DNA from: Rhipidocladum racemiflorum
Taxonomy: Eukaryota; Streptophyta; Magnoliopsida; Poales; Poaceae
Direction: 5' to 3'
Assembly (NCBI GenBank): GCA_036346355.1
Contig: CM070581.1
Span: 5,704,001-5,768,000, forward strand
Length of the DNA stretch: 64,000 nt
The notes beneath the pieces are model-generated. The model was not told the DNA's origin, made no database searches, and saw nothing but the letters and a program-made list of their open reading frames with translations. A program made the position numbers and the translations under genes. Shown in pieces: positions 45,504-56,823 of the stretch (positions are counted from its first letter, which is position 1; the number at the start of each line of letters is the position of its first letter).

Positions 45504-46330
45504 GTTAGGAGTAGGGATGGCAACGGGTTTATACCCGACGGGTATCACCATCCCGTACCCATACCCGTGTTAGCAAACTTCACCCGTTCCAATACCCATA
45601 CCCGCACATGGGTACAAAATTTACCTATACCCGTACCCATGCGGGTAACGGGTACCCAGCGGGTAACCCGCACCCGAAATATGTCATTAAAAATAAAATG
45701 CTGGGTTGTTTGCCTTGCTTAGTGTACTTGCTAAGGTAGCTAGACACCATTACGACGTACGTACGAGTACGCCCCTTTATAAATACGAAGGTCAGGATTA
45801 TAAATCCGTAACCTCACAAAGATACTGCTCACGTATGTGTAAAGATGGACACTAGCATGCATGTGAAATCCGGTAGGTAAAGTGGTACACCACAACTCTA
45901 CCATGCACTGCACTAAGATTAGGTGATTCGTCGTTCCCGTATATTCACATTAGTAGAGAGTTGATTGACTTTAACGTATGCAGCAGATCGCGTACAAGAA
46001 GCTACATGCCGTTAGTTTCACAGAAATTAAGCAGAAATAGTGAACACTAGCATAATATGGGAACATTTATAAATAACCCGCACCCGAAATCTATCATTAC
46101 ACAGGAACCCACGGGTAAACGGGTACGGGTAATAGCAGAACGGACCCGTACCCGCTCTACCCGCGGGTACTAAATTTTGCCCGTTAATAGACCCACGGGT
46201 ATGAAAAATAGTCCATACCTGACCCCTAATAGAGTAAATACCCGTCGGGTTTCGGGTTTCGGGTCCCCGTTGCCATCTCTAGTTAGGAGTGTTGGCTCTC
46301 ATCCGAGAGACCCAGGTTTGTGTCCCGGTA
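45488..46330 (+). other. tRNA-like sequence interrupted by the hAT element
   Basis: Removing the hAT element and one TSD joins AACTAACTGGTTAGGAG to TGTTGGCTCTCATCCGAGAG and CCAGGTTTGTGTCCCGG. A GGTTAGG D-loop, a CTCTC/GAGAG stem and an 8-of-11 box B (GGTTTGTGTCC) give a degenerate tRNA outline. The hAT entered the D-arm region. Confidence 0.45.
45512..46281. mobile_element. Non-autonomous hAT element (770 bp) with 8-bp TSD
   Basis: Ends TAGGGATGGCAACGGG and, in reverse complement, TAGAGATGGCAACGGGG. The 8-bp TSD GTTAGGAG is at 45504-45511 and 46282-46289; 8 bp is diagnostic for hAT. Subterminal regions are full of ACCCG/CGGGT units in both orientations (45530-45680 and 46070-46260), which would be transposase-binding repeats. 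The core is non-coding. Confidence 0.88.
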
Positions 46331-46879
46331 ATCGATTTTTTTATGTGCTCATGTTATACATAATATGACAACATGGGCATGTAGCTCAAGTGAACTGTTG
46401 CCTTAGACCACTTGGTCATCTCAACTTTCATGTCATGTGATCGTTGCGGGAATTTTTTGAAGCCTCGGAAGACCATTTGATAGGGGTTAAAAATGGCCAA
46501 AATTGTAATTAATTTCATCGAAATTTTGATTTTGCTATCTAAAAAATTACCAAATTTGAAATTCGATCTTTACATTTTGTCCAAAATACTAATAATTTCG
46601 GCCAACAGCACGATGACCCGAAAACAAAATTTCAAACCTTCGTGACAGTATCTGCATTACAGAAGGAACCTGCGCTAGAGTCAAGCTTGTAGACGCACTT
46701 ATTTTGAGGGGTGCAATACATGGCAACCAACAAACGAACGAGGAATGAGTCATCCTCGCCACCATTACATGTGGCGCCCTAGCACATTAAGGAGTTGGTA
46801 GCTCTAATAATAAACCAAAACTCATGACCATTTAATCATCATACCTACATGACAGCAACGAAATATTTAATTTCAACGT
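46331..46879 (+). repeat. Body of the tRNA-headed AT-rich repeat, copy 2, and unique DNA
   Basis: 46400-46640 is homologous to 40385-40675 (see that entry). 46650-46879 appears unique and non-coding. Confidence 0.45.
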
Positions 46880-46887
46880 CTCCTCTC

Positions 46888-47276
46888 CATGGTTCACATT
46901 ATCGTTTTCGTGATTTTTCGAATGAACAGTGATTTTTGATAATCGTAAAAACCGAACCGAAAATCGGTCGAAAATCGCATTGTTTCGAAAGTCAATTTTT
47001 TTTTTGAAAAAATTCAAATTCATCAATTTTCGCTCGATATTTGGCGATAATCACGACATTTGAGCGATAATCGCAATATTTGCCTCGAAAATCAGCCGGT
47101 CAATTTTTTGAGCGATGTTCGCTCGATATTTGGCGATAATCGCGAATTTGCGTCATATAAATTTTTCCGATTTTTTGAATTTTCTTGGTTTACCGATCGG
47201 TAATTAATTTCGTGCCCTGTTGATAACGACGATAATCACGATAATCGGACAATTATCGACGATAATGTGAACCATG
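46888..47276. mobile_element. hAT-type MITE (389 bp) with 8-bp TSD
   Basis: Both ends carry CATGGTTCACATTATCG as 17-bp inverted repeats; flanks are CTCCTCTC at 46880-46887 and 47277-47284. The interior has many GCGATAATCGC-like units (CGATAAT, GCTCGATATTTGGCGATAATC twice). Non-coding. Confidence 0.85.
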
Positions 47277-47284
47277 CTCCTCTC

Positions 47285-48049
47285 ACCTGGGAAATCATGT
47301 ATTCTTAGCTCCACACCGCATGATACATGGCAGAGGCCAACACAATTTTTTTTTGAAGGATAACAGTCATTTTTCCGTGCTCTTAATTTATTGATAGCAC
47401 TGCAAATTATTTTATCAATAGTTTAATATACTTCTACCTACACTATACTATGAATTAACCAAAAACATACTAAATCGACAAAAAAAATGGTAGTTAGACA
47501 ATAAATTTTCATTCATGCAGAGAGAGAATTTTTAAAAAAAAAATTACATTTTTTTTAACTAAAATGGTGTAATAATAGTATAATAAAAAATGAAATACAT
47601 TTATGAAGTTACAAACACCATAAAGCAACCACTAACAATAACCAAATTCAACATATCTAACTCGAAAGATTTGGCCTTTTAGTTATTGTCCTATACATTG
47701 CGCAAGTAACTTGAAAATGTTATGATACAATACTTTCGGAAGAAGATCAATTGATGATTTGCCATCATTTACATGATATTGATCATTTACCTTATAATAT
47801 CTCATTGATATACGGACCCTAGAGCAACATATCAGTGAGATATATGAGACAAATGATCAATTGCACCATAAAAAAAGGAAAATAATTAAATCTTTTCAAA
47901 GGAGAAAACCTCAGAAAAACCCAAAAGTGCATATGAAATGTCAATCTATGATCACATGGTTCTTGGTGCACGTATCAATAATGGAGTTAGGTGGTGCGTA
48001 AGCAGGGAGAGAAGGCCAAACATTTTTCTTTATTTTACCGGAACAATAA
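47285..48049. other. AT-rich intergenic DNA and presumed NF-YA promoter
   Basis: No ORF or repeat recognised. It has poly-T and poly-A tracts at 47346 and 47525-47560. No convincing TATA box near 48000. Confidence 0.35.
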
Positions 48050-48290
48050 GAAACTGGGAAAAAGTTATACAATAGGTCGCATATTTGGCAGCAAGAGCAG
48101 ACAGTCCCCTCCTCTTCTTCGTGCTTCGAATCTCCTCTTCTTCTTCGCCCAAGATTCTTCTCGGTGTCAGAAGGATTCACTAGGGAGGACACAGGAAGAG
48201 CAAGTTGAAGAGAAGATAAGGGATAGGTACTGCTGTCCTGCCCCCTCTGAGAAATCCCCAATTATGTTCTTGCATGCACCATTCTGACAG
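48050..48290 (+). promoter_or_regulatory. Probable 5' leader exon of NF-YA
   Basis: A CT-rich stretch (48103-48165) of the kind common near plant transcription starts leads to a donor ACAG|GTAGCT at 48290. An acceptor TGGTTTCAG at 49854 would begin the exon that holds the start codon, giving a 1.56-kb leader intron; leader introns are common in NF-YA genes. Inferred without transcripts. Confidence 0.4.
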
Positions 48291-48956
48291 GTAGCTGTCT
48301 CTTCTGTTCTCCTTTCCTGGAGTGGCTCGTTGGTTCTTGATTACGACACGCCATATTCTTACTCCGTGGATGGTTTGATTCAATTGTAATCCCTTATGAT
48401 TTCTTCCCAATTGTTTTCTTGGTCTGCTTCTCGGAATCTTGGAGGTTTATTTTTTATGCGATTCTTGGTTGGTGCTTCATGATTTTGGCGACCATACGCT
48501 TGCTTGGGATGAGCTTCAGCCTGATTTGACATCACAAAATGCGTGCTTTCTAGGAAGCCAAAGCTCCCCTGTTGGCCACAGTATTATGGAGTATGCGTGC
48601 GAAAGCTTCCCTTTTGCAGGATTTGGTGACTTGAAGCTAAAATTTGTGTGTGAATTGTGACCATTTCTGGAATCTGGTTGTCTTGGTTGGCTTGGTTGTG
48701 TCATGATAGTCACCTTTGAGAATAGGAAAACAGATGTTAGTGCATATGTGTAGTGTACGATTGAGCTTGTGAATGTGTGGACTTGTTGATGGTAGCTAAA
48801 TGCTTGTTGTGGTATCTTTGCTTTAGCACTGTGATTTAACTTTGTCACCACTCATCAATATTGTGCTTGTTGGGTTTGATTAAGTTTATATAAAATTTCA
48901 GAAAGTTCTTCTATGACTTCTGGGATTGGAGAATTGAACTCCACATATTCCACCAA

Positions 48957-49071
48957 GGAGCTGTTTGGAATGCATGAATTGCATAGGAATTTTGCAGGAA
49001 TTTCATGCAGAACAGTTCAATTCCAACGGGAATTTCGAAAAATCCCCGCGTTCCAAACGGGCCTGAAAGTA
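48957..49071. mobile_element. MITE in the NF-YA leader intron
   Basis: Left GGAGCTGTTTGGAATGC and right end in reverse complement TCAGGCCCGTTTGGAACGC are imperfect inverted repeats. The interior TAGGAATTTTGCAGGAATTTC matches a MITE type common in grass introns. About 115 bp. Confidence 0.6.
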
Positions 49072-49926
49072 GTCAAGGATTTCTCTTCGTGCTCTGCATG
49101 CAATAAGTGTAAATCTGAGATTGATGTAGAACTAGGGCTGGGTTGTCCTGATGGAAGAAAGTAGGCATTACTTCGATGTAGGATTTCTCAGGACCATGTA
49201 CAAATATGAAGGAAGCTAAAAGGAACCCCAAATTGGAAAATAAGTACATGTCCTGCTTGGTCAAGATAGGATTTATTGCTGTATAAAATAGGTACATCAC
49301 CTGCAGTCAGTTCTTGGTTAATTTCATTGAAAATGAAGGACTGTAACCTGTAAGTCCTTGCTGGTAGTATGCGTTATACATAAACTTGGAAACCACCAGT
49401 TGAGGGCATTGTGTCCATCTTATTAAATTGACTATAGGATGATGCTTCTTAGACTAGATATGTTTCATCTGCAGATATGCTGGACACTTCTGCTTGTTCC
49501 CCTGGATCAGTTAGTTTTAGAATCGTATGCCTATCTACTTGTGGCAGGATGCTGTTTCTTTTTTAGAATGATTCTCTTTCTAGTTTTTTTTTATGATTCT
49601 GGTATTTCCAATTATCTATCCCATATATCTTCATATGCATGTCTGACTGTTTGTGTGGTGTGTTGTAATATCTATTGTCTAGTGCACTGCAAGTGATTGT
49701 TCATAATAACATTCTTCTTTTTTATTTATAATCATGAATCTACCATCAACCACCCTTGGTTGTTACCATGTCATTGTCAATTCGTCTGATTTAATGTTGG
49801 TAATTTCTAATTTGTCATGAAGGTTGTGTGAGGTGCCAATTCATCTGGTTTCAGAGAAGCACCTGATGCAAAATGTTGCTTGGAGATAAGTGATACCATC
49901 TTATAATGCTAACACATTCGCGATAA

Positions 49927-52836
49927 ATGGAGGATCACGCAGTCCATCCTGTGTCCAACTATGTAAGTAGTTTCTATTTATGGTGAAACCCTGAGTGTTG
50001 CTCACTTGTTACACCAAAAATAACAAACTTATCAGCTGGCTTCTACATGCGTAGGATTTTCTATCAGGTAATGGTCATCAGATGAAGCAATTAGGTCATA
50101 AAATGTACGATCAAGACTCCTCATCAACCAAGTCTGGTCGGTCTCACCAAGAAGCATCTGCAAGGAGTGACAGCAGTCTAAATGAGCAACACACCTCAGC
50201 ACAATCTGGTAATGCATTATTTTTAACCACATTGTCACACTAATTATCCAGTTTCCCTGTAGTTTCAGCTCTTATGTTTGTAACATTCTCCTCTCTTCAA
50301 CTCCCGCTCTTTTTCCTACACATTGGGGATGCTGCTTCTAGGTTTGCTGTTATTTCACTAGGGATGTGATGATAGTTCCAAGTTGAATGTATTGAGATAT
50401 CTTTAACAATTATTTACAAGCTCAGCTATGTTGTAGGGCTGGTAGCTCATTGTAGTTGTAAGTTGTGACAAGAGCTACTGTGGTGTCAGACAACCTTTTT
50501 CAGATTATGTGAGCTACATTGGGGATGCTGCTTCTAGGTTTGCTGTTATTTCACTAGGAATGTGATGATAGTTCCAAGTTGAATGTATTGAGATACCTTT
50601 AACAATTATTTACAAGCTCAGCTATGTTGTAGGGCGGGTAGCTCATTGTAGTCGGTTGTGACAAGAGCTACTGTGGTGTTAGACAACCTTTTTCAGATTA
50701 TGTGAGCTCTTTGTTAGTGCTTCCACAAATAATCCTCACTGGGACTAAGAGTAGAATTGTGTGATAGTCCATATGCGTGAAAACTCAAAATTTTGTCACA
50801 TGTGTTGTATGTAATGCATTTATTTTAGCTTTTCATTGCTCCTGTTACTATGGTTCTCACCAATACCTTAACTCATATATTTTTTTAAATTCTGAAATAT
50901 CAGTAAGTTTTGATGGGTCTTTCACTTTGTTAATGACTCGTTTCTCTAATAATGTCCCCATTGCCCAAGTCTTATTTATAGTGAGATGAATTATTGCAAT
51001 TAGTCCTTCATACTAACAGTTAAGTTGTTTTTTTAGACAATGATGATGGTCATGGGAAGTACGATCAGGATGCAACAAAGTCAGTATTATGCTTGGGGAA
51101 CCCAGAAGCTGCTTTTTTGCCTCCAAAGCTCAACTACAACCAATCGTTTGTAAGTTCTTGTCACCATGAGAATTGTTGCCCTCTTAAATCTTATGGGCTG
51201 CTTTCAGTTGACCAGCTACATTGTGTTTTAGGCCTGTATTCCTTATACTGCTGATGGTTATTGTGGTGGGGTCTTGACAGGATATGCTTCACATGCTATT
51301 GTAAGTCCACTCGAGCTTCTTAGTTTTCACACCACATTCTGTATAATCTTTCGCACTTCAAGGTGATAAGATCACACAATAATTTTCTCTTTGATTTTTT
51401 TTGCGGTTTGTTGAGTTTTAGAGATCTCATTTGTTCTGGTAGTTGGCAGTTATGACTTATGACTAATGATTTAGGAAGCCTCGTTGTGAAGGATATTCTT
51501 TGATTTCTTGCTACCTCCTTATTGTTGAGAAGCAAGCAACACAATGTCAAAAGGAATGCTTTCAAATGAAGGAGAGGATTGTGCAAACAATTCTTTCATC
51601 TTTTTTAGATTAAAGACTTCAGCTTTATTGATTGGTTCAGAATTAAAAGTTGGAAAGCTTTACGAGTTCATCTGATAAAAGACGTTAAGGAATATGATTA
51701 TGTGAAACCATATTTCGATCCTGCCAAAATTCTGTTTTCTTGCACATACTATTTGTCATTCTTTATGACCCATAGTTTCATGCATACCGGCAAACTCTTT
51801 TCTTTTTTTAAAAAAAAACTTATGTCCCTGCATCAACAATTTTTCATTTGTGTATTATTTACCCAGGTTCATGGCCAGCTAAATGGTACAACAAACTCTC
51901 GTGTGCCATTGCCTGCTGAGCCTGCAGCAGAAGAGCCAATATTTGTTAATGCAAAGCAATATCATGCAATTCTTAGGAGGAGGAAGATACGTGCTAATTT
52001 GGAGGCCCAAAATAAGATGGTGAAAGGTCGGAAGGTAATGCTAAGGAATTTTGCATTTGTTCGTGGAGCTGTTTTATTAAAAGAGATGCATTTTGGTTAC
52101 AAATTCATTTAGCCCGGCTTTGGTCATATGTTCATAGGGCTCTCTGGACTCTGGAGTACATTCTAGTGCTATTTGTTGACCAAAACTTTGCCAGAGGCAT
52201 TAAATACAAAATCTGTGTTCACTTAACTTTCTTGAGCAGAATCAGTTGAAACTCATGCCACAAACCATTTCCTTAAGAGCAACATGGGTGCACAACTATT
52301 ATTTCTTTTGCTCTTACTAGCTTAAGTATATACTATGCTCTCTGCATCTTTTTTGTAAATCTCCTGCTCCTTTTTGATTTGACAATCGCAAGATTTCTGA
52401 AGGCACTTACCCAGCTACTTGAGCTATACGTTCTAGCTGGCAAATACCTGTTATAACAACGCCCCTTCCGTCTCAGCCATACCTTCACGAATCTCGGCAT
52501 CGTCACGCCATGAAGCGAGCTCGTGGATCAGGAGGGCGGTTCCTCAACACAAAGCAGCTCGAGGAGCAGAGACAGCAGCAGCAGGCATCAGGTGGTGCAA
52601 GCTGCACAAAGGCCCTTGGCAAGAAGAACATATGCCTTCAAAGTGGCGCACCTTCAGCATCCACTCCCTCGGACATGGCAAGTGTTCCAACCAGCAGCCA
52701 AACGCTGGCTAACCAGGATCGCATCTGCTTTCCCTCAGCTGGCTTCCTTCCCGCAATGAACTTCCGCGCACAGAATGGAGGAGACGCGAAGCTGGCTGCG
52801 AACAGAATGCACCAGCAGGTTTCCATCATGAGGTGA
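49927..52836 (+). CDS. NF-YA: NF-YA (CCAAT-binding factor subunit A), 299 aa, six coding exons
   Basis: Exons 49927-49962, 50055-50208, 51037-51149, 51232-51300, 51867-52034 and 52477-52836 join in frame with GT-AG introns to 900 nt. The product starts MEDHAVHPVSNYDFLSGNGH. The conserved core lies at residues about 149-208: VNAKQYHAILRRRKIRANLE (A1 helix, contacts NF-YB/NF-YC) and YLHESRHRHAMKRARGSGGR (A2, contacts CCAAT in the minor groove). A Gln-rich stretch follows (EEQRQQQQAS). The N-terminal blocks SSSTKSGRSHQEA, KYDQDATKSVLCLGNPEAAF and GGVLTGYASHAI are typical of grass NF-YA proteins. The protein acts in the nucleus as part of the NF-Y trimer. Stop codon TAA directly precedes the ATG in frame (49924-49926), fixing the start. 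No frameshift or missing residue. Confidence 0.94.
50321..50708. repeat. Tandem duplication in NF-YA intron 2 (two units of about 194 bp)
   Basis: Unit 1 50321-50516 and unit 2 50517-50708 both run from CATTGGGGATGCTGCTTC to CAGATTATGTGAGCT. They differ by a handful of substitutions and one 4-bp indel (TTGTAAGTTGTGAC versus TCGGTTGTGAC), so the duplication is recent. Confidence 0.9.
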
Positions 52837-53301
52837 AGCATCATTTGGTGCACTGCCGGTGGCAATTCATCCTTGGCTTATGAATACATATAATGGGAGT
52901 GTAGTTTCAGTGTCAGATGAACCAAACATGGGTAATACCTTTTAAGTTTCCTGTAATTAAAAGCACTGATGTGCTGTTCTGTTGGCTTTGTTTGTGGACA
53001 CTGAAAACCCTCGGGATATGCTGTAATGGTCCAGTGACTCGTGTCTTTTGCTTTGTGCCTGCTAGGCCGGCCTTGCAAGTCTGCATAATCTGATTTTAGT
53101 ACCTGGCCTGCCTGCTGGTTTCTATCACCTTTTGCATTTGATGCGACAACTTACCATACATCGCGTTGGGCCTCTAGAACATGAGCGTCTAGCAAGAACC
53201 TGGAAATGATATCGATTAGTATATGATCAACACGGTTGTGACCTCCAGAAAAAGGAAAACAAGAGATCAGCAGCCTGCATTTTGTCTGTGATGTTCTGTT
53301 C
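52837..53301 (+). other. 3' UTR and downstream flank of NF-YA
   Basis: Contains the miR169 site and ends at the LTR of element H. No unequivocal AATAAA signal; AT-rich AATTAAAA at about 52955 is a candidate. Confidence 0.45.
52859..52879 (+). promoter_or_regulatory. miR169 target site in the NF-YA 3' UTR
   Basis: GTGGCAATTCATCCTTGGCT lies 23 nt after the stop codon. It complements the miR169 family (core AGCCAAGGATGA) with an unbroken match over miR169 positions 2-12 and a mismatch further 3'. miR169 cleavage of NF-YA transcripts through the 3' UTR is well established in plants. Confidence 0.85.
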
Positions 53302-56300
53302 TGTCGGGACCCCGAATTTGCAAATCCGGACCCTCTGTGTATTCAGCACTAGTCCAGGAACGCGCTAGTGCACACAGTCTTAACATCGGTAAATATCACA
53401 ATCATACCACTCGATACTTAATAGAGTACTTTATTTAAATAGTCAAACTGGTTACTTGACCTTATGGTCAAGTTACAAATATATGCCTCGCAAGGCGAAA
53501 CTTATTCAGAGAGAAATAATAATAGCAGCGGAAAATCAAACAACTTCGTGGCGCCATCCAGTATACCACAGGCAACTGACTGGGCTCGCTTCCCTAAGTA
53601 GACGGATCCTCTTGAAGTTTCTCCTCCAAAGCTGGTGTAGTCTCCTCTTCAACCGATGTTGTGTTGAGGCAAGGGTGAGTACTTGGTACTCAGCAAGTCA
53701 TGCACAGAATGCAGGCTAATATACTATATGCATGGCTTGGTACAAAGGAATAGCTCAAGGTATATTTGCAGTAAACAGCATTTGACAAGTAATATAAATA
53801 GATTCGAAAGCAGTAGAAATAAGTAAAGCATAAATAACTTTTTCAAGAGGTTTTAGTCAACATCCTTCCCAACCTAAACCACATTTCCATCAACTTCATT
53901 ATTTATCCAACCCAACCTTTCAAACCAAGTCATTTTTGAGAAAATCTAACCCTTGACTGTAATTCCCGAGCGATGTCCAATACCGCGGACACGGCTATTC
54001 GAATAGATTCTAAACTCTGCAGAGGTTATGCACTTTACCCACAAGATACAGTCAAACACCACAAAGGCGAGTTCCCGTAACAAAGTCTTTCGGAAACCTC
54101 TAACAATACAAGTGGTCCTCCCTGTTATTGCACTAACCCTTCCCTTCGCTAAAGGCGAAGTCTAGGCCAATCAACCGTTAGATGGGTACTGGCCTCACTC
54201 CCAGACGCCTCCCCGCACAACTTACACAAAGGGTGTAGTTGACCTCCTGAGGTCCCACAGGTACGTTATTAGCAACTTAGTCAACTAGGTCCGTCCCATT
54301 ACAGACATGTGGTTGCACGTTAGACCCAGTTCAAAGGCTTGCAAGGTTAAGTCCTTAGGGTGACCAGGGCAAGACCACCCGAAGAACCAAATCAACATCC
54401 CCAATGCCACACTTGGCCCACTTGATTACTCTTGCCACATGCCCCTGGCCGAAATCGTTTATCAAACCCCGCTTGATTACCATGCACCACGTGCCATCAA
54501 CCTCACATGATACTTTTCCAAAACAGGTTCAATATATTATTAAGTCAATATTAACATTTGATTATCCAAAAATCATGTCATGAGCACGAAAGGTGTCTAA
54601 GCGATACTACAACGGTCTAAACCCATGTTGGCAATTTAATAATGTCCAACTAGTAATCCACAACTAGGGTGACAAAGGGTCATGGCACATACTTAAGTAA
54701 TCAAGGTGTCATACAAAGAAATTGGTATTTATCTAACCCCATGTTTAAACAAAGTATCTTTCTAATTGAACTAGCATGCAATAGTTTAAATCAAAATAAG
54801 TTTCAAAATAGGATCAACATGGTCAAAGCACAACTTGCCTTCAAAAAGTACTTGTTCTTGGTCTTGAGTTGGATCCTGAGTTAATACTTCTCCTTCGAAT
54901 CCTTCCCAGACTTCAACGTCTACTCGTAAAGCGTGCAAATAGCAAATTCACAAATAAACAATAGGCAAAAAGTGTCCAAACATCCAAATAAAATCCATAA
55001 ACAGAGAGAACATAATTTTATGAGTTTTTAGAAATTGGAATCGTCAAATTTGGAGTTAAGACGTTAAAAGTTATGATTATTTAAAGTTTAAATAATCAAT
55101 TAAATAATTTTGCAGAGAAAAACTTTAGTCCAAAAATTAAATAAAATTCATATTTAGGTAGATCTCAATTTTATACAAATTTAGAAATTTGAATCACTCA
55201 AATCGGAGTTGAAACGCATAAAAGTTATAAGCGTTTGAAATTTGAAACAAAATCACGAAATCATTATTTCGAATTAATAAATCATTTTCTTTTTCGGAAA
55301 TTAATTATTACGTCGCATGGACACGTGGCAGCCTCGATTGGTTGGTCGGCGTCGGTAGGTCCATGGACTCGGTCCACGCGGCCGGGTCTACCGTGGACTC
55401 GGTCCACGACTCCACGTCTCGGCCCGACATGTGGGCCCATTCGGGTGACGTCATTCTTGGCGTCGGCGGGGCTCGGCCACGCAGTCTTGGCAGTGGGACC
55501 TACCGATGACGTCATGGGTGACGTCCGCGGTGCGATCGGCCGACATGCGCGCCCCGCGTGTCGATGGCCACGCGCGCGTGGCGCGGCGGTTCGGCTCCCT
55601 GGACACGTGGCACGATCGTGTCCGTTGATTTGAAATTCAACGGCCGTGATTAGATCCAGGGTTAACACGTTGAAACTACTCGATGATCGTGGGCCGTTCG
55701 ATCTAGATCGGACGGTCGGATCTAATCCTATAACAAAGACTACTACGGCATGTGGCGATCGTGGGCCGTTGGACCTTGATCCAACGGTCCCGATCTAATC
55801 GAGTTTGGAACACGTGAACTCACCTCAACCGCACGATCAAGATCGGACGGTCCACAGAGCTCGCGAGGGCGATGGCGACGCGGCGGAGCAAGGTCACCGG
55901 AACTGAGAACGACGACGAGCCCGATGGCGTTTGGTTGCTCCGGCGAGATGAGTCCTCCCTTCGTGCGTCTCGTCACGGATTCCGGATCTGAGCTCCTTCG
56001 GCGGAAGACGACGGACGGCGGAATCGGCGGTAATCGCTAGCTAACTGCCAGGGTTCCAACTCCGGCGAGCTCAGACGGCAAACGGGCGGCGGCTCGAGCG
56101 AGATGGCTTGGGGAACGGGTGCGCACGGATGAGGGCAACCTCGGGGGCGTCTCACGCTTTAAATACGGCCTCGGCGTGCGTGCAAATCGGAACCCTAGCC
56201 GTGTCTGCTTTCGGTCACGGCGGAGCTCTCCGGCTCGGAGTCGGGCGAGACGACGACGCCGCGGCCGTCCACGTGGCACGATCAGCGGCCCACGATCGGC

Positions 56301-56781
56301 GTGGACGATCGGATCCGGGCGGATCTGGCTCGAACCGTGCAGGCGGATCTCACCGTTGGATCTTGATCCAACGGTCGGGATCGCTAGGGTTGGAGCTGGT
56401 TTGGTCGAGTCAATCGCTCGGTCGGACTCGAGTCCGACTCGGGTTCGACTTCGATCGGATGAACAATGCTCGACCGAGTTGATTTTCCAATGATTTAATA
56501 TTTAAAATAATTCCCAATAATTCATTTAATTCATTAAAAATAGCAAAAGACTCAGAAAAATTCCAGAAAAATTCTGGAAAATATTTTGGATCATTTTGAA
56601 CTCAAATAAAATATTTCCAACAAAATTTTATTTGCAAAGTTTAATTCTTTAATTAATTCAAAATGGAATAAATTCAAATAAATTCCAAATAAATCCAAAT
56701 AAATTCCAGAAAATTCCAAAAATTCACCAAAGTGCCAAATCACACATGAATTTAAGGAAAGCAAAATTTTGGGCTGTTACA
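53302..56781 (-). repeat. Element H 3' LTR (left copy)
   Basis: 3,480 bp from TGTCGGGACCCCG to GGGCTGTTACA. A TATTTAAAG box on the minus strand at 56155-56166 fits an LTR promoter. Its first 1.58 kb is repeated at 62434-64000. Includes several perfect or near-perfect palindromes between 55690 and 56377. Confidence 0.92.
56155..56166 (-). promoter_or_regulatory. TATA box of the element H LTR
   Basis: Minus strand reads CCGTATTTAAAGCGTG about 620 bp from the LTR start (56781). It would drive transcription leftwards, towards NF-YA in antisense direction. Confidence 0.45.
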
Positions 56782-56783
56782 AA

Positions 56784-56795
56784 CCTCCCCCCTTA
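56784..56795 (-). other. Polypurine tract of element H
   Basis: Minus strand reads TTAAGGGGGGAGG directly before the 3' LTR start TGTAACA. The sequence after it, with CTCGGGGACGAG, is typical of Tekay-type elements. Confidence 0.8.
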
Positions 56796-56823
56796 ATAGA
56801 ATCTCGTCCCCGAGATTCGTGGC

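Noticed and set aside
51702..52112. 136-codon ORF containing the NF-YA A1 helix
   Set aside because: It is NF-YA exon 5 read through its flanking introns; the splice sites at 51866 and 52035 are clear.
55235..56493. ORFs in the GC-rich part of the element H LTR
   Set aside because: Mutually overlapping on both strands and inside an LTR; composition-driven.
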